A program made the translations under genes and the position numbers. DNA of 64,000 nt, from positions 434,001 to 498,000 of the forward strand of contig JAEACG010000002.1 in NCBI GenBank assembly GCA_016401345.1. The letters are read 5' to 3'. Shown here piece after piece: positions 19,879 to 28,999 of the stretch. Under the pieces are notes generated by a model. It searched no databases. It was given only the letters and a program-made list of their open reading frames with translations, and was not told the DNA's origin. The stretch's first letter is position 1; the number at the start of each line of letters is the position of its first letter. Source of the stretch: Fictibacillus nanhaiensis (lineage in GTDB: Bacteria; Bacillota; Bacilli; Bacillales; Fictibacillaceae).

Positions 19879-20044
19879 ACAATCACTCCTCAAACGGGTA
19901 ACCGGCTAAAACGCAGTAAGTGCGCATCTTCCAAAGAGATAAACAATGATCCTTTGAAATATAAACTTATCCTTGTTCGTTGCTTAAAATTATATACCCA
20001 TTCTAATCATTATATGACAACGAGAAAGTGATTAATAGTAGATA

Positions 20045-20398
20045 TTATTCAAGGTTGGAACTATCTTTCTTTTCTAGTTCATTGAATACCGTTTTATCTG
20101 AAAGAGGCACTCCTGTTCTGTATGCTGCTCTTGAAATCATATGCCCTGCTACTGGAGCAGTCATCAGAACGAAAAGGATACCAAGTATCAATTTACCGCT
20201 AAACACATGCATCTCAGACAACACATAGATGAAGGAACCGATCAGGATTCCAGATACCCCCAAAGTCGAAGCTTTACTGGCAGCGTGAAGTCTTGAATAA
20301 ACATCAGGAAAACGGAGTACCCCAAGTGTTCCTGAAAAGATGATAAAGGTGCCAGCGATGAGGAAGAAGCTAATCACGATCTTGATCAATGATAACAC
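20045..20398 (-). CDS. mrpG: Mrp Na+/H+ antiporter subunit G
   Basis: The small membrane subunit closing the operon (117 aa, three helices). The family core GTLGVLRFPDVYSRLHAASKASTLG is near residues 24-48. GTG 20398 overlaps mrpF by 29 bp; TTG 20389 with AAAAGGG upstream is an alternative start. The required role in the multisubunit antiporter is family knowledge. No terminator with a clear T-run was found after it; the plus-strand region to pssA is AT-rich. Confidence 0.9.
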   Translation of the reverse strand: MLSLIKIVISFFLIAGTFIIFSGTLGVLRFPDVYSRLHAASKASTLGVSGILIGSFIYVLSEMHVFSGKLILGILFVLMTAPVAGHMISRAAYRTGVPLSDKTVFNELEKKDSSNLE

Positions 20399-20660
20399 CC
20401 TTTTCTAGAAATTTTGCAACAGCGACAGTCGCAATAAACGTCAATATTCCGATCAATAAGATAATATCGTTCAGCTGAACAGTATCCAAGATAATTGCCA
20501 TAATACCAGTGATGGCGATCAAGTTAATACCGATCGTATCGAGAGCTACAACGCGATCTGGATTTGAAGGACCCGTTACCGCTCGATAGAGAAGAAGCAG
20601 AATCGAGATGGTCGTTACGAATAAACAAACATGAACAACGACTGTGAACCAATCTGTCAT
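20370..20660 (-). CDS. mrpF: Mrp Na+/H+ antiporter subunit F
   Basis: A 96-aa protein with three helices. The conserved block TGPSNPDRVVALDTIGINLIAI lies near residue 30. It overlaps mrpE by 4 bp (ATGA), which points to coupled translation, and continues into mrpG. In B. subtilis the homologue is also linked to bile-salt efflux; the complex as a whole exchanges Na+ for H+. Confidence 0.92.
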   Translation of the reverse strand: MTDWFTVVVHVCLFVTTISILLLLYRAVTGPSNPDRVVALDTIGINLIAITGIMAIILDTVQLNDIILLIGILTFIATVAVAKFLEKGVIIDQDRD

Positions 20661-21133
20661 CGTGTTACCTCCCTTATTGCTTTTTCAAATGATTCCTTAA
20701 TGCTAACGATGGTTTCATTGACATCTGGAAGATCGAGCGCATGGATATAGATATATCGTTGATCTCTTGAGACATCCACAGACAAAGTTCCAGGAGTTAA
20801 GGTGATTAAGTTAGCAAGTAAGGTGATCTCCCAATTCTTCTTAACATCAATTGGAAGTGCGAGTATACCCGGTTGAAAATCAAGCCTTGGTTTATAAATC
20901 CATTTTAAAACTTCAATATTTGCTAGAAGAAGTTCTTTTATGAACAAAAAAATGAGATAAAGAATCGCTCTCACATGTTTAAAATAGTACGAATCAGGAA
21001 TGAATCGATTCAGCAAGAAGAGAAGTGCTGACCCAATCACAAATCCAACTATAAAACTTGCGAAAGAGTAGCTCTCAGATAAAAACATCCAAATAACGCC
21101 GATCAGCAAATTTAGAATAAGTTGAAATGTCAT
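20657..21133 (-). CDS. mrpE: Mrp Na+/H+ antiporter subunit E
   Basis: A 158-aa membrane subunit with two or three N-terminal helices and a cytoplasmic C-terminal domain. It contains LTPGTLSVDVS and YIHALDL, characteristic of MrpE. It starts 4 bp after mrpD on the same strand. The gene order D-E-F-G is the standard one. Confidence 0.92.
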   Translation of the reverse strand: MTFQLILNLLIGVIWMFLSESYSFASFIVGFVIGSALLFLLNRFIPDSYYFKHVRAILYLIFLFIKELLLANIEVLKWIYKPRLDFQPGILALPIDVKKNWEITLLANLITLTPGTLSVDVSRDQRYIYIHALDLPDVNETIVSIKESFEKAIREVTR

Positions 21134-21137
21134 GGAA

Positions 21138-22616
21138 TTACTCCTTTAATACATAATCGATATAGATTTGCGGATCGATCAGACTGTCTGCTGCTGCCTG
21201 GACATATGGATAGAACCATTCTGCTCCAACACCAAGCAAGATAGAGATTGCGATCAATACAGCTGATGCTGCTAATCCTGAGGTTTTCACAGCTTGTTTC
21301 GGCTCTTCTTTTAGCTCACCCCAGAATGCACCGATAAAGATGCGAATCACAGAAAATAAGATTAACAGACTTGATAATAATCCGACTCCAGCAGCTATAT
21401 AATGTCCTTCATCCATTGCACCTCTTAAGAGGAGGTATTTCCCGATAAAACCACTAAAAGGCGGGATGCCGGCTAATATGAGAGATGCGATAAAGAACAT
21501 CCAACCCATAAGTGGTGCGGTTTTTATATATCCACCCATCTTTTTTAGGTTTGACGTTCCAGCATGCCAAACAAGTAGGCCAGCAAGGAAAAATAAAGCC
21601 GCTTTAATCGCCATATCATGAACAAGGTAGTAGATCGTACCTGCAAGTGATTCTGCTGAGAACGTTCCTATACCGAGAAGCATAAAGCCGATCGCTGGCA
21701 TGATATTATAAGCGATAATCAATTTCACATTAGATGTAGAAAGGGCACCAATGACTCCGATGATCATGGTTAGAGTTGCTACCCAAATAAAAAAGGTGTG
21801 TGTGAGCTCAAGTTTATGAGAAAAAATGAGTGTAAAGACTCTTAGCATAGAGTACACACCTACTTTAGTTAACAGTGCTCCAAACAATGCAGAGACGATA
21901 GGTGATGGCACGATATACGATTTAGGAAGCCAAAAATACAAAGGAAATAGAGCACCTTTTGTCGCGAAAACGATAAATAGTAAAATCCCAATTCCTGTTA
22001 AGATACCTTGCTGTTCTACTTGGGCAACACGTTCCCCGAGTTGCGCCATGTTAACTGTACCGGTAACAGAATAGAGAAAAGCTACCGTTGTAACGAATAG
22101 AATGGACGAAAACAGATTGAGTAAGATGTATTTTACAGATTCCCGAAATTGATGCTTGGAACCCCCGATAATGATCAATCCATAGGATGCCATTAACAAC
22201 ACTTCAAAAAACACGAACAGGTTGAACAGATCTCCTGTTAAGAAAGCGCCACTCACCCCTGCGATCAGTAAAAAGAACAAAGGGTAAAAGTAGTGCTGTA
22301 CCATCTTTTCTGTAACGGATGATAGCGCGAAGATAGCTGCAGTTAATGCGATCACATTCACAGCGAGTATCATGATGACGGACAGCTTGTCTGCAACAAG
22401 AATGATTCCGTAAGGCGCTTTCCAACCACCTGTTTCTAAGGTTAATGGTCCGGTGGAAAATACATGGTAACTTAAGAAGATCGATACGCCTAAACTTAAC
22501 AAGACCACTAGAAATGAAATGTTTACCGTTACTTTTTGTTTCTTATTAAAGAAAACAAGTAAAGCTCCGAAAAACAAAGGTATAAATATTGGCAAGAATA
22601 CTAAATTACTCATCAT
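21138..22616 (-). CDS. mrpD: Mrp Na+/H+ antiporter subunit D
   Basis: A 492-aa protein with about 14 helices, homologous to proton-pumping NADH dehydrogenase subunits (NuoN/M). Conserved features are the membrane Glu in FVFFEVLLMASY and the Lys-containing AYNIMPAIGFMLLG and HDMAIKAALFFLAG segments, thought to form the proton path. The start overlaps mrpC by 11 bp. A second ATG one codon on is equally placed relative to AAGGGG. Confidence 0.95.
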   Translation of the reverse strand: MMSNLVFLPIFIPLFFGALLVFFNKKQKVTVNISFLVVLLSLGVSIFLSYHVFSTGPLTLETGGWKAPYGIILVADKLSVIMILAVNVIALTAAIFALSSVTEKMVQHYFYPLFFLLIAGVSGAFLTGDLFNLFVFFEVLLMASYGLIIIGGSKHQFRESVKYILLNLFSSILFVTTVAFLYSVTGTVNMAQLGERVAQVEQQGILTGIGILLFIVFATKGALFPLYFWLPKSYIVPSPIVSALFGALLTKVGVYSMLRVFTLIFSHKLELTHTFFIWVATLTMIIGVIGALSTSNVKLIIAYNIMPAIGFMLLGIGTFSAESLAGTIYYLVHDMAIKAALFFLAGLLVWHAGTSNLKKMGGYIKTAPLMGWMFFIASLILAGIPPFSGFIGKYLLLRGAMDEGHYIAAGVGLLSSLLILFSVIRIFIGAFWGELKEEPKQAVKTSGLAASAVLIAISILLGVGAEWFYPYVQAAADSLIDPQIYIDYVLKE

Positions 22617-22944
22617 CTGTTCCCCTTAGCTGATCCATCATATCTGTCTTGTTGCTTTGATAGGTTCGATAAGCTAGTACAAGTAGAAAGCTCGTAACCC
22701 CAAAACTTATAACAATAGATGTCAGTATTAGCGCTTGAGGAAGGGGATCGGTATAGTCCTTAATCCCCTCAATTAATATAGGAGGTTTTCCACGGTTTAA
22801 TTTTCCCATCGTTAAAATAAACAGGTGAGCTCCATGTGATAAAAGCGCCGTACCAAGTACAATTTTTAATAACTGTTTTTGAAGTATTAGATATACGCCG
22901 GCTGCAAATAACGTTCCGGCAAGTATAGACATAATTATTTCCAT
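22606..22944 (-). CDS. mrpC: Mrp Na+/H+ antiporter subunit C
   Basis: A 112-aa NuoK-like subunit with three helices. Family stretches are LLSHGAHLFIL and DPLPQALILTSIVISFGVTSF. Its ATG shares one base with the mrpA stop codon (TAATG), so there is no room for mrpB, which normally lies between A and C. AAAGGAG is 13 bp upstream, inside mrpA. Confidence 0.94.
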   Translation of the reverse strand: MEIIMSILAGTLFAAGVYLILQKQLLKIVLGTALLSHGAHLFILTMGKLNRGKPPILIEGIKDYTDPLPQALILTSIVISFGVTSFLLVLAYRTYQSNKTDMMDQLRGTDDE

Positions 22945-25289
22945 TAGTGGTTCATGTCTCCTTTATCCCGGTATTTTATCATGGCATAAATGCCTAAAGC
23001 AGCTAGACCAAGTACTGCTATTTCAAATAAAGTATCCAAGCCACGGAAGTCAACAAGGATGACGTTGACGATATTATCTCCACCGCCAAGCTTATAAGAG
23101 TTATCTACAAAATATTTTGAAATGCTCTCAAAATATTTAGAGCTATGAGCGCAGATCGCTACTACAGTTAAGAGTGCTCCCGTCGAAGCCGCAATAATAA
23201 AATCTACAAGCTTTTCAGAAGGTTTTTTATCCGATTTCTTCAATTTTGGAAGATGCGCAAAACATAGCAAGAAGAGAGCAACAGTTATGGTCTCAACGAT
23301 GAGCTGTGTAAGTGCGAGATCTGGTGCACGGAAGAAAACGAACAATAATGAAAGACCATATCCTACAACTCCGATTACAATAATCGCAGCTATTCTCTGT
23401 GTCATCCAGATCGTTGCAATGGCAGCAACTGCCATAACAAAACCGACTAACACCTCTGGCCACGTAACCGGTGCTAAGTCATCGAACGCAATTTTAAAAC
23501 CGTCTGTGACATAGATAAAAATCGATGTAGACACCACCAAGAATACAAGGATGATGGATGTGTACAATCGCAATGAACCAGTCATATAAAATTTCGTAAA
23601 TTTACTCGAGAAACTCAATAGACCGTTTACGATAGACTGATATATACGATCGGTTGAAAACTTTCCAGGTACTCTATTGTAGATCGGTTGCCACCTTTTT
23701 AAAGTTAAAGCGAGAATGGTCCCGACTGCTACTACAACAAGCGACATATGCAAAGGCGTATTATCAAAACCATGCCAAAATGCTAAGTGGGTTAGAGCGA
23801 AATCTCCTGTTACTGACCCGACTGCTGGTGCAAGTAATGCCTCATTCAATGGATTTGGAAATAATCCGATCAAAACGACAAATCCAATGAGTATAATCGG
23901 AGAAATCAGCATGCCAATTGGCGCTTCGTGAGGTTTTTTCTCTAATTGATCTAGCTTGGCTTTACCTGTAAATGCGCCAAATACTAAATACATGGAATAA
24001 ACAAATGTAAAGATACTCCCAATTACAGCTAATAATGGAACCCACTCAGCAAACATCCCAGCAAAACCGCTCGTTTGCTCTAATTTCAATGAAGAATCAA
24101 AGAACATTTCCTTGCTTAAGAAACCATTGAAAATCGGAAGTGGTACTCCAGCCATAGAGAAAGCTCCGAAGAATGCTAGAGTGGCGGAGATCGGCATAAA
24201 TGTATAGAGTCCGCCAAGTCTTCTGATATCTCTCGTTCCTGTCTCATGATCAACAATACCCGCTATCATAAACAAGCTGCCTTTAAAGGTAGCGTGGTTA
24301 AAGATATGGAAGATTGCAGCGAGTGTAGCAATACCAGTACCAAAGCCAAGCATTGTCATGATCATACCAAGCTGGCTGATCGTTGAATAAGCTAAAATAC
24401 CCTTCAGATCAGTCTGTCGAGAAGCAAGTATCGATCCTAAACAGAGTGTGATCAGACCAACACCAGAAACGATAATGAAAAATACATCCGTCCCACTAAA
24501 TATGAGTGAAAATCTGGCTACAAGATAGATCCCTGCTTTAACCATCGTTGCAGAGTGAAGGTATGCACTAACCGGAGTTGGTGCTTCCATCGCATCAGGA
24601 AGCCAGCTGTGAAATGGAAACTGTGCCGATTTTGTAAAAGCTCCGATTAGTAGCAATATCAATATCGGAATAAACAGATCGCTCTCAATAATGTCAGATC
24701 GATTCGCGATCATCTCTCGTATACTGTTCGTCTCGGCTGTGATGGATAGGAGTATGAGAGCACCTAGCATGGACAGTCCGCCAAAAACAGTTACGAGCAT
24801 TGATTTTTGTGCACCATATGTGGAACGTTCACGATAAAACCAAAATCCAATTAATAGAAAGGATGAGATACTCGTGAACTCCCAAAAGGTATAAAGTACG
24901 AATACGTTGTCAGATAGAACGACGCCAAGCATCGATCCCATAAATAATAATAAATAAACATAGAAATGGACGAGCTGTTCTTTTTTCGATAAATAAAAGA
25001 TGGAATAGAGTACGACAAGTGTTCCGATTCCGGTGATTAATAGCGAAAAAAGCATGCTAAGTCCATCCAAGTAAAAACTTAATTGGATGTCGAGTGATGG
25101 AATCCAATTCGCGATGCTTTGAACGATCTTCCCTTCAGCCAATGTAGGCAGTTTTGAAATAAACAGAATAAAAAGCACTGCTGGAACAGGCAGAACAAAC
25201 CAACCAGTATGTATCCGGTCTACTTTCTTAGCGGCAAGTCCAATGAGCAATGCTGCTAAAAAAGGAATGAGTATGTAGATGTGCAACAT
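22944..25289 (-). CDS. mrpA: Mrp Na+/H+ antiporter subunit A
   Basis: The large NuoL-like subunit (781 aa, about 20 helices). The proton-antiporter core (about residues 60-410) contains TFWEFTSISSFLLIGFW, KSAQFPFHSWLPDAMEAPTPVSAYLHSATMVKAG-like sequence and HIFNHATFKGSLFM. The C-terminal MrpA-specific part includes RAPDLALTQLIVET and ends GGGDNIVNVILVDFRGLDTLFE. No MrpB domain is fused to the end. AAGGAGG lies 12 bp before the ATG. It heads the operon and is divergent from the lipoprotein gene at 25.5 kb. Confidence 0.95.
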   Translation of the reverse strand: MLHIYILIPFLAALLIGLAAKKVDRIHTGWFVLPVPAVLFILFISKLPTLAEGKIVQSIANWIPSLDIQLSFYLDGLSMLFSLLITGIGTLVVLYSIFYLSKKEQLVHFYVYLLLFMGSMLGVVLSDNVFVLYTFWEFTSISSFLLIGFWFYRERSTYGAQKSMLVTVFGGLSMLGALILLSITAETNSIREMIANRSDIIESDLFIPILILLLIGAFTKSAQFPFHSWLPDAMEAPTPVSAYLHSATMVKAGIYLVARFSLIFSGTDVFFIIVSGVGLITLCLGSILASRQTDLKGILAYSTISQLGMIMTMLGFGTGIATLAAIFHIFNHATFKGSLFMIAGIVDHETGTRDIRRLGGLYTFMPISATLAFFGAFSMAGVPLPIFNGFLSKEMFFDSSLKLEQTSGFAGMFAEWVPLLAVIGSIFTFVYSMYLVFGAFTGKAKLDQLEKKPHEAPIGMLISPIILIGFVVLIGLFPNPLNEALLAPAVGSVTGDFALTHLAFWHGFDNTPLHMSLVVVAVGTILALTLKRWQPIYNRVPGKFSTDRIYQSIVNGLLSFSSKFTKFYMTGSLRLYTSIILVFLVVSTSIFIYVTDGFKIAFDDLAPVTWPEVLVGFVMAVAAIATIWMTQRIAAIIVIGVVGYGLSLLFVFFRAPDLALTQLIVETITVALFLLCFAHLPKLKKSDKKPSEKLVDFIIAASTGALLTVVAICAHSSKYFESISKYFVDNSYKLGGGDNIVNVILVDFRGLDTLFEIAVLGLAALGIYAMIKYRDKGDMNH

Positions 25290-25468
25290 GAATACCGGTA
25301 AACCTCCTTAAAACCCAAAAATAATCGTCATAGTCCATTACATTGTAAGCAAAACCTTTCCTTTTTAGCAAATACTTTACCAAAGAGAAACTCTCTAATC
25401 AGATTGATTTTGCATCTCTTGAATATCCTTCCCAAAAAATACCTAACCTATTTGAGAGGTGATTGAAA

Positions 25469-25879
25469 ATGAGACTACTACATACATACGGAATACTCTT
25501 GATTTTGTTTCAACTAACTGGCTGTTTTAATGATTCTATTTATAAAAGAGATGAGACGAGTCCAAAGTTTCAACCGAGAGAATACTACAGGAAGCACGTT
25601 AGCTTCTCTGAAGCAGGCGTTTCAAACGCCTCTTCATTAGCAGAAGAAATGAAAAGGGAAATTAAGAAAGATAAATTTATTAAACGTGCAGTAGTGGTTA
25701 AAGAAGGTGGCAAATACGTAGTGGCGATTCAGATGAAGTCTTACCACTACAAAAAAGCAGAATCTTTGAGTAAAAAATACAAGCAGGCGTGGGAAGAGCA
25801 GTGGAGAATTCCAATTGAAATAACTTTTAATCCAGGAGAATATCGAAAAGCTGAAAGAGAGTTGGCCACAAAAAAATAG
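25469..25879 (+). CDS. Putative lipoprotein of unknown function
   Basis: A 136-aa protein. A short signal peptide ends at LTGC (lipobox, Cys near residue 19), so it is probably anchored outside the membrane. The mature part is basic and helical, with a central strand pair KRAVVVKEGGKYVVAIQM that vaguely recalls the YhcN/YlaJ sporulation lipoprotein fold. I would not name it. ATG 25469 follows GAGAGGTGA. It converges on sda. Confidence 0.6.
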   Translation: MRLLHTYGILLILFQLTGCFNDSIYKRDETSPKFQPREYYRKHVSFSEAGVSNASSLAEEMKREIKKDKFIKRAVVVKEGGKYVVAIQMKSYHYKKAESLSKKYKQAWEEQWRIPIEITFNPGEYRKAERELATKK

Positions 25880-25897
25880 AGCGTATGTTTACGCTCT
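25869..25897 (-). terminator. Intrinsic terminator of sda
   Basis: Stem AGAGCGTA / TACGCTCT. On the minus strand it is followed by ATTTTTTT. The plus strand side has no T-run. Confidence 0.85.
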
Positions 25898-26039
25898 ACA
25901 TTAGAACTTGCTGTAATCTAGCATGAAGAGATCTTCTGTCGATCTCTTTCTTTATGAGTAGTATAAAGTCCTTACTAAGTTTCAGTTCTCTAGCTTTTAG
26001 ATAAGATTCAATCAACAGGTCGTCTGAAAGTTTTTCCAT
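25896..26039 (-). CDS. sda: Sporulation checkpoint inhibitor Sda
   Basis: A 47-aa helical-hairpin protein ([20 protein letters not shown]...). It matches B. subtilis Sda closely, including LSDELLIESY, DFI-LI--EI and RRSL. Sda binds the dimerisation domain of histidine kinase KinA and blocks entry to sporulation when replication is disturbed or newly started. Location next to yqeG agrees with B. subtilis. The start ATG 26039 is preceded only by AGGG; a perfect AGGAGGTGA lies further up, before a four-codon frame (see findings). DnaA boxes lie upstream. Confidence 0.9.
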   Translation of the reverse strand: MEKLSDDLLIESYLKARELKLSKDFILLIKKEIDRRSLHARLQQVLM

Positions 26040-26048
26040 AATATAGCC

Positions 26049-26074
26049 CTATATGAGCGGCATGGTCACCTCCT
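26049..26074 (-). promoter_or_regulatory. Strong ribosome site with four-codon upstream frame before sda
   Basis: On the minus strand AGGAGGTGA (26074-26066) is followed by ATG CCG CTC ATA TAG (26063-26049), then 9 bp to the sda ATG in the same frame. It looks like a leader for translation coupling or reinitiation. Confidence 0.55.
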
Positions 26075-26208
26075 GTTTTTTATAAAAAATGGTGAAACCG
26101 TATTCTAAATTCATATAAAGTGAATATGATGATAAGTTCATGTTTTTATGTACTTGCTTTATGTACTTTGAAGCTTACCATGTATTGTAAAAAGGAACAA
26201 CCGTTCGT

Positions 26209-26308
26209 TTATCCACAGTGTTTGGTGGATAAGTTGTGGGTAAAATGTTAACATCTTTAAGAAAGATAGCGGATACTTAGGTGAATAATGTGAATAAGAT
26301 TATCCACA
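26209..26308. promoter_or_regulatory. DnaA-box cluster upstream of sda and yqeG
   Basis: Two perfect TTATCCACA boxes (26209-26217 and 26300-26308, plus strand) are present. On the minus strand there is TTACCCACA at 26243-26235. Near-matches TTATCCACC (26232-26224) and TTATTCACA (26297-26289) are also on the minus strand. DnaA control of sda is established in B. subtilis. A Spo0A-like TGTCGAA lies at 26330. Confidence 0.85.
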
Positions 26309-26474
26309 CTGTTGGGTAGGGGAACAAATTGTCGAAAACTTTTTATTTTTTCTAAACTAGTCTATTATTAACAATTTATAAACGTTGCTTGTTTTAATTG
26401 ATCAATTTAGAAGAAAAACCTCATGGAAAGCTCTTGAAATTGATCTATTATGACAGTTATTGTAGAAAAATCGT

Positions 26475-26502
26475 TTGTACTTCCTTTCATTACTGGTAAA
26501 AT
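26475..26502 (+). promoter_or_regulatory. Candidate sigma-A promoter of the yqeG operon
   Basis: TTGTAC and TAAAAT with a 16-bp spacer, about 36 bp before the yqeG ATG. Confidence 0.45.
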
Positions 26503-26538
26503 AGATACGTTGAAATGGAAACGTGAAGAGGTGCTAGA

Positions 26539-27054
26539 ATGTTAAAACATTTTTTACCGGATCAACATGTTCAAAATATAGTGGACATCACACCGGAAAT
26601 GTTAGTTGAACGAGGAGTAAAAGGTATTATCACAGATTTGGATAATACGCTTGTGGAATGGGATAGACCTGAAGCGACTCCAGAATTGATCGAGTGGTTT
26701 ACTTCTATTAAAGAAAAAGGTATTTTGATCACAATTGTTTCAAACAATACACAACATAGAGTGAAGAGCTTCTCAGACCCAGTTGGCATTCCGTTTATCT
26801 ATAGTGCGAGAAAGCCAATGACTAAAGCTTTCAAGCGCGCTTTGAAAGATATGAAGCTGAAAAATGAAGAAGTTGTTGTTATCGGAGATCAGCTTCTTAC
26901 TGACGTACTTGGCGGAAATCGATTAGGTTTGCATACTATACTCGTTGTACCAGTGGCTAGCAGTGACGGTTTTTGGACAAGGTTTAACAGAAAGATCGAA
27001 CGCATCATATTGTCTTGGATGAAAAGAAAAGGCATGCTGCATTGGGAGGAATAG
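26539..27054 (+). CDS. yqeG: YqeG family HAD-type phosphatase
   Basis: A HAD superfamily IIIA protein (171 aa). Motif I is TDLDNTLVEWD (nucleophile Asp near residue 33), motif II is IVSNNTQ, and motif III/IV is KAFKRAL...VVIGDQLLTDVLGG. Homologues include mitochondrial phosphatidylglycerophosphatase GEP4. The substrate in Bacillus is not certain. It is the first gene of the conserved operon to yqeM. GAGGTG precedes the ATG. Confidence 0.9.
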   Translation: MLKHFLPDQHVQNIVDITPEMLVERGVKGIITDLDNTLVEWDRPEATPELIEWFTSIKEKGILITIVSNNTQHRVKSFSDPVGIPFIYSARKPMTKAFKRALKDMKLKNEEVVVIGDQLLTDVLGGNRLGLHTILVVPVASSDGFWTRFNRKIERIILSWMKRKGMLHWEE

Positions 27055-27056
27055 GA

Positions 27057-28154
27057 TTGGAACAAATTAAATGTGTGGGTTGTGGAGTTTCCATACAAAC
27101 AGAAGACAAAGAAGCGCTTGGATACGCACCTCTTTCGGCACTGACGAAAGAGCTGCCTATTTGCCAGCGCTGTTTTCGTTTAAAACACTATAACGAAATT
27201 CATGACGTGAGTTTAACAGATGATGATTATCGTAAAATCGTCTCAAGCATTGGAGATGAAGATGCGTTAGTTGTAAAAATCGTTGATATTTTTGATTTTA
27301 ATGGAAGCTGGCTGCCGGGACTCCATCGCTATGCGGGGAACAACCCAATCCTTCTTGTCGGAAATAAGCTTGATCTGCTTCCAAAATCAGTGAATCCGAA
27401 TAAGGTGATTCATTGGATGAAGAAGGAAGCAAAAGAGCTAGGCTTAAAACCGATTGATGTTAAATTGATCTCTGCTGATAAAGGATATGGTATTGAAGAG
27501 TTGGCAGAGTCAATTGATTATTATCGCCAAGGAAAAGATGTATATGTGGTTGGCTGTACAAATACAGGAAAGTCAACGTTCATTAACCGTTTGATCAAAC
27601 AATTTGGCGAAGAAGCTGCTGATTTGATCACAACTTCTCATTTTCCAGGAACAACCTTAGATCTCATTGATATTCCACTCGATGGAAGAAGTCACATGTA
27701 CGATACGCCTGGAATTATAAATCACCATCAGATGGCACATTATGTTTCTAAAAAAGAACTGAATATCATCATGCCTAAAAAGGAAATTAAACCTATGGTG
27801 TTTCAGTTGAATGAGTTGCAGACTCTGTATTTTGGCGGACTCGGAAGAATGGATTATATAAAAGGCGGCAAACAGTCATTTGTATGCCATTTTTCAAACC
27901 ACTTGAATATTCATCGAACAAAGACCGACAAAGCGGACGAACTTTATGAGAAACATCTTGGTGACATGTTAGCACCACCTGAAGATACCGAGAACTTTCC
28001 AAAGCTAAAACGCTATGAATTTGTTATAAAGGAAAGCAAAACAGATATTGTGATCTCTGGATTAGGCTGGGTAACCTTCCCAGAAGCAGGTGCGAAGGTA
28101 GCTTTTTATGCACCAGAGGGTGTAGCAGTAACGGTTCGAAAATCCTTAATCTAA
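27057..28154 (+). CDS. yqeH: Ribosome biogenesis GTPase YqeH
   Basis: A circularly permuted GTPase for 30S assembly (365 aa). The N-terminal zinc finger C-V-G-C-G ... C-Q-R-C lies in the first 45 residues. The G motifs run in permuted order: G4 NKLDLLPK, then G1 GCTNTGKST, then G3 DTPG. TTG 27057 is the likely start: GGGAGG lies 7 bp before it and the product MEQIKCVGCG matches the family. An in-frame ATG at 27015 would overlap yqeG without a ribosome site. Confidence 0.94.
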   Translation: MEQIKCVGCGVSIQTEDKEALGYAPLSALTKELPICQRCFRLKHYNEIHDVSLTDDDYRKIVSSIGDEDALVVKIVDIFDFNGSWLPGLHRYAGNNPILLVGNKLDLLPKSVNPNKVIHWMKKEAKELGLKPIDVKLISADKGYGIEELAESIDYYRQGKDVYVVGCTNTGKSTFINRLIKQFGEEAADLITTSHFPGTTLDLIDIPLDGRSHMYDTPGIINHHQMAHYVSKKELNIIMPKKEIKPMVFQLNELQTLYFGGLGRMDYIKGGKQSFVCHFSNHLNIHRTKTDKADELYEKHLGDMLAPPEDTENFPKLKRYEFVIKESKTDIVISGLGWVTFPEAGAKVAFYAPEGVAVTVRKSLI

Positions 28155-28169
28155 GGAGAGATTTTCATC

Positions 28170-28997
28170 ATGATTAAAGCACTTGTCATCGGAGATCCAA
28201 TCGATCATTCCTTATCACCTGTCATGCAAGAGGCCGCATTTCAGCAAACAGGTATTTCTGGAGCATATGAAAAAAAACGTGTGCCTTCTGATGAATTAGA
28301 GGCGTTCGTTAATTTTTTGAAAGATAGTCACTATGCAGGATGCAACATTACCATCCCTCACAAAGTATCGATTCTTCCATTTTTGGATGAGATTGATGAG
28401 GAAGCAAAAGAGATAGGCGCTGTTAACACAGTCGTAAATAAAGATGGAAAATTGATTGGATATAACACAGACGGTAAGGGATTCTTACTGAGTTTAAAAG
28501 AAAAGATCAGAAAGCCGCTTTCAGATCTAAACGTTCTGTTGATCGGTGCTGGCGGAGCTGCTCGATCTATCGCTTATGCTCTAAGTAAAGAAGCGCCAAA
28601 ATATATGGCGATAGCGAATCGTTCAGAAGGACGTCTTCATTCTTTATTAAAAGATTTGAAGGATGAGCGTGTAGAAGGTATGTCTTTACAAAGAGCTGAA
28701 GAAAATCTTGCTCGTTTTGATGTGTTAATCAACACGACTAACGCTGGTATGCACCCAGATACTGAGTCGGTTCCGCTTAACCTTAACTTGCTGAAGACAG
28801 GCGCAGTAGTGAGTGATATCGTATATAATCCGCTAACAACAAGATGGCTTAAAGAAGCTGAGGAAAAAGGTGCTACTACTGATAATGGTGTATCTATGCT
28901 CGTTATGCAAGGAGCTATGGCATTTGAAAAGTGGACAGGTACTTTTCCAGATACAAATAATATGAAACAAGTCGTTATGGAACAACTTAGGAGGTAA
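28170..28997 (+). CDS. aroE: Shikimate dehydrogenase
   Basis: Reduces 3-dehydroshikimate with NADPH in aromatic amino acid synthesis (275 aa). The shikimate-binding SLSPVMQEAAF is near residue 14. The catalytic Lys and Asp are in NITIPHKV and NTDGKGF, and the nucleotide loop is GAGGAARS. AAGGAGA precedes the ATG, 15 bp after yqeH. It sits in the ribosome/NAD operon as in other Bacillus. Confidence 0.96.
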   Translation: MIKALVIGDPIDHSLSPVMQEAAFQQTGISGAYEKKRVPSDELEAFVNFLKDSHYAGCNITIPHKVSILPFLDEIDEEAKEIGAVNTVVNKDGKLIGYNTDGKGFLLSLKEKIRKPLSDLNVLLIGAGGAARSIAYALSKEAPKYMAIANRSEGRLHSLLKDLKDERVEGMSLQRAEENLARFDVLINTTNAGMHPDTESVPLNLNLLKTGAVVSDIVYNPLTTRWLKEAEEKGATTDNGVSMLVMQGAMAFEKWTGTFPDTNNMKQVVMEQLRR

Positions 28998-28999
28998 CT

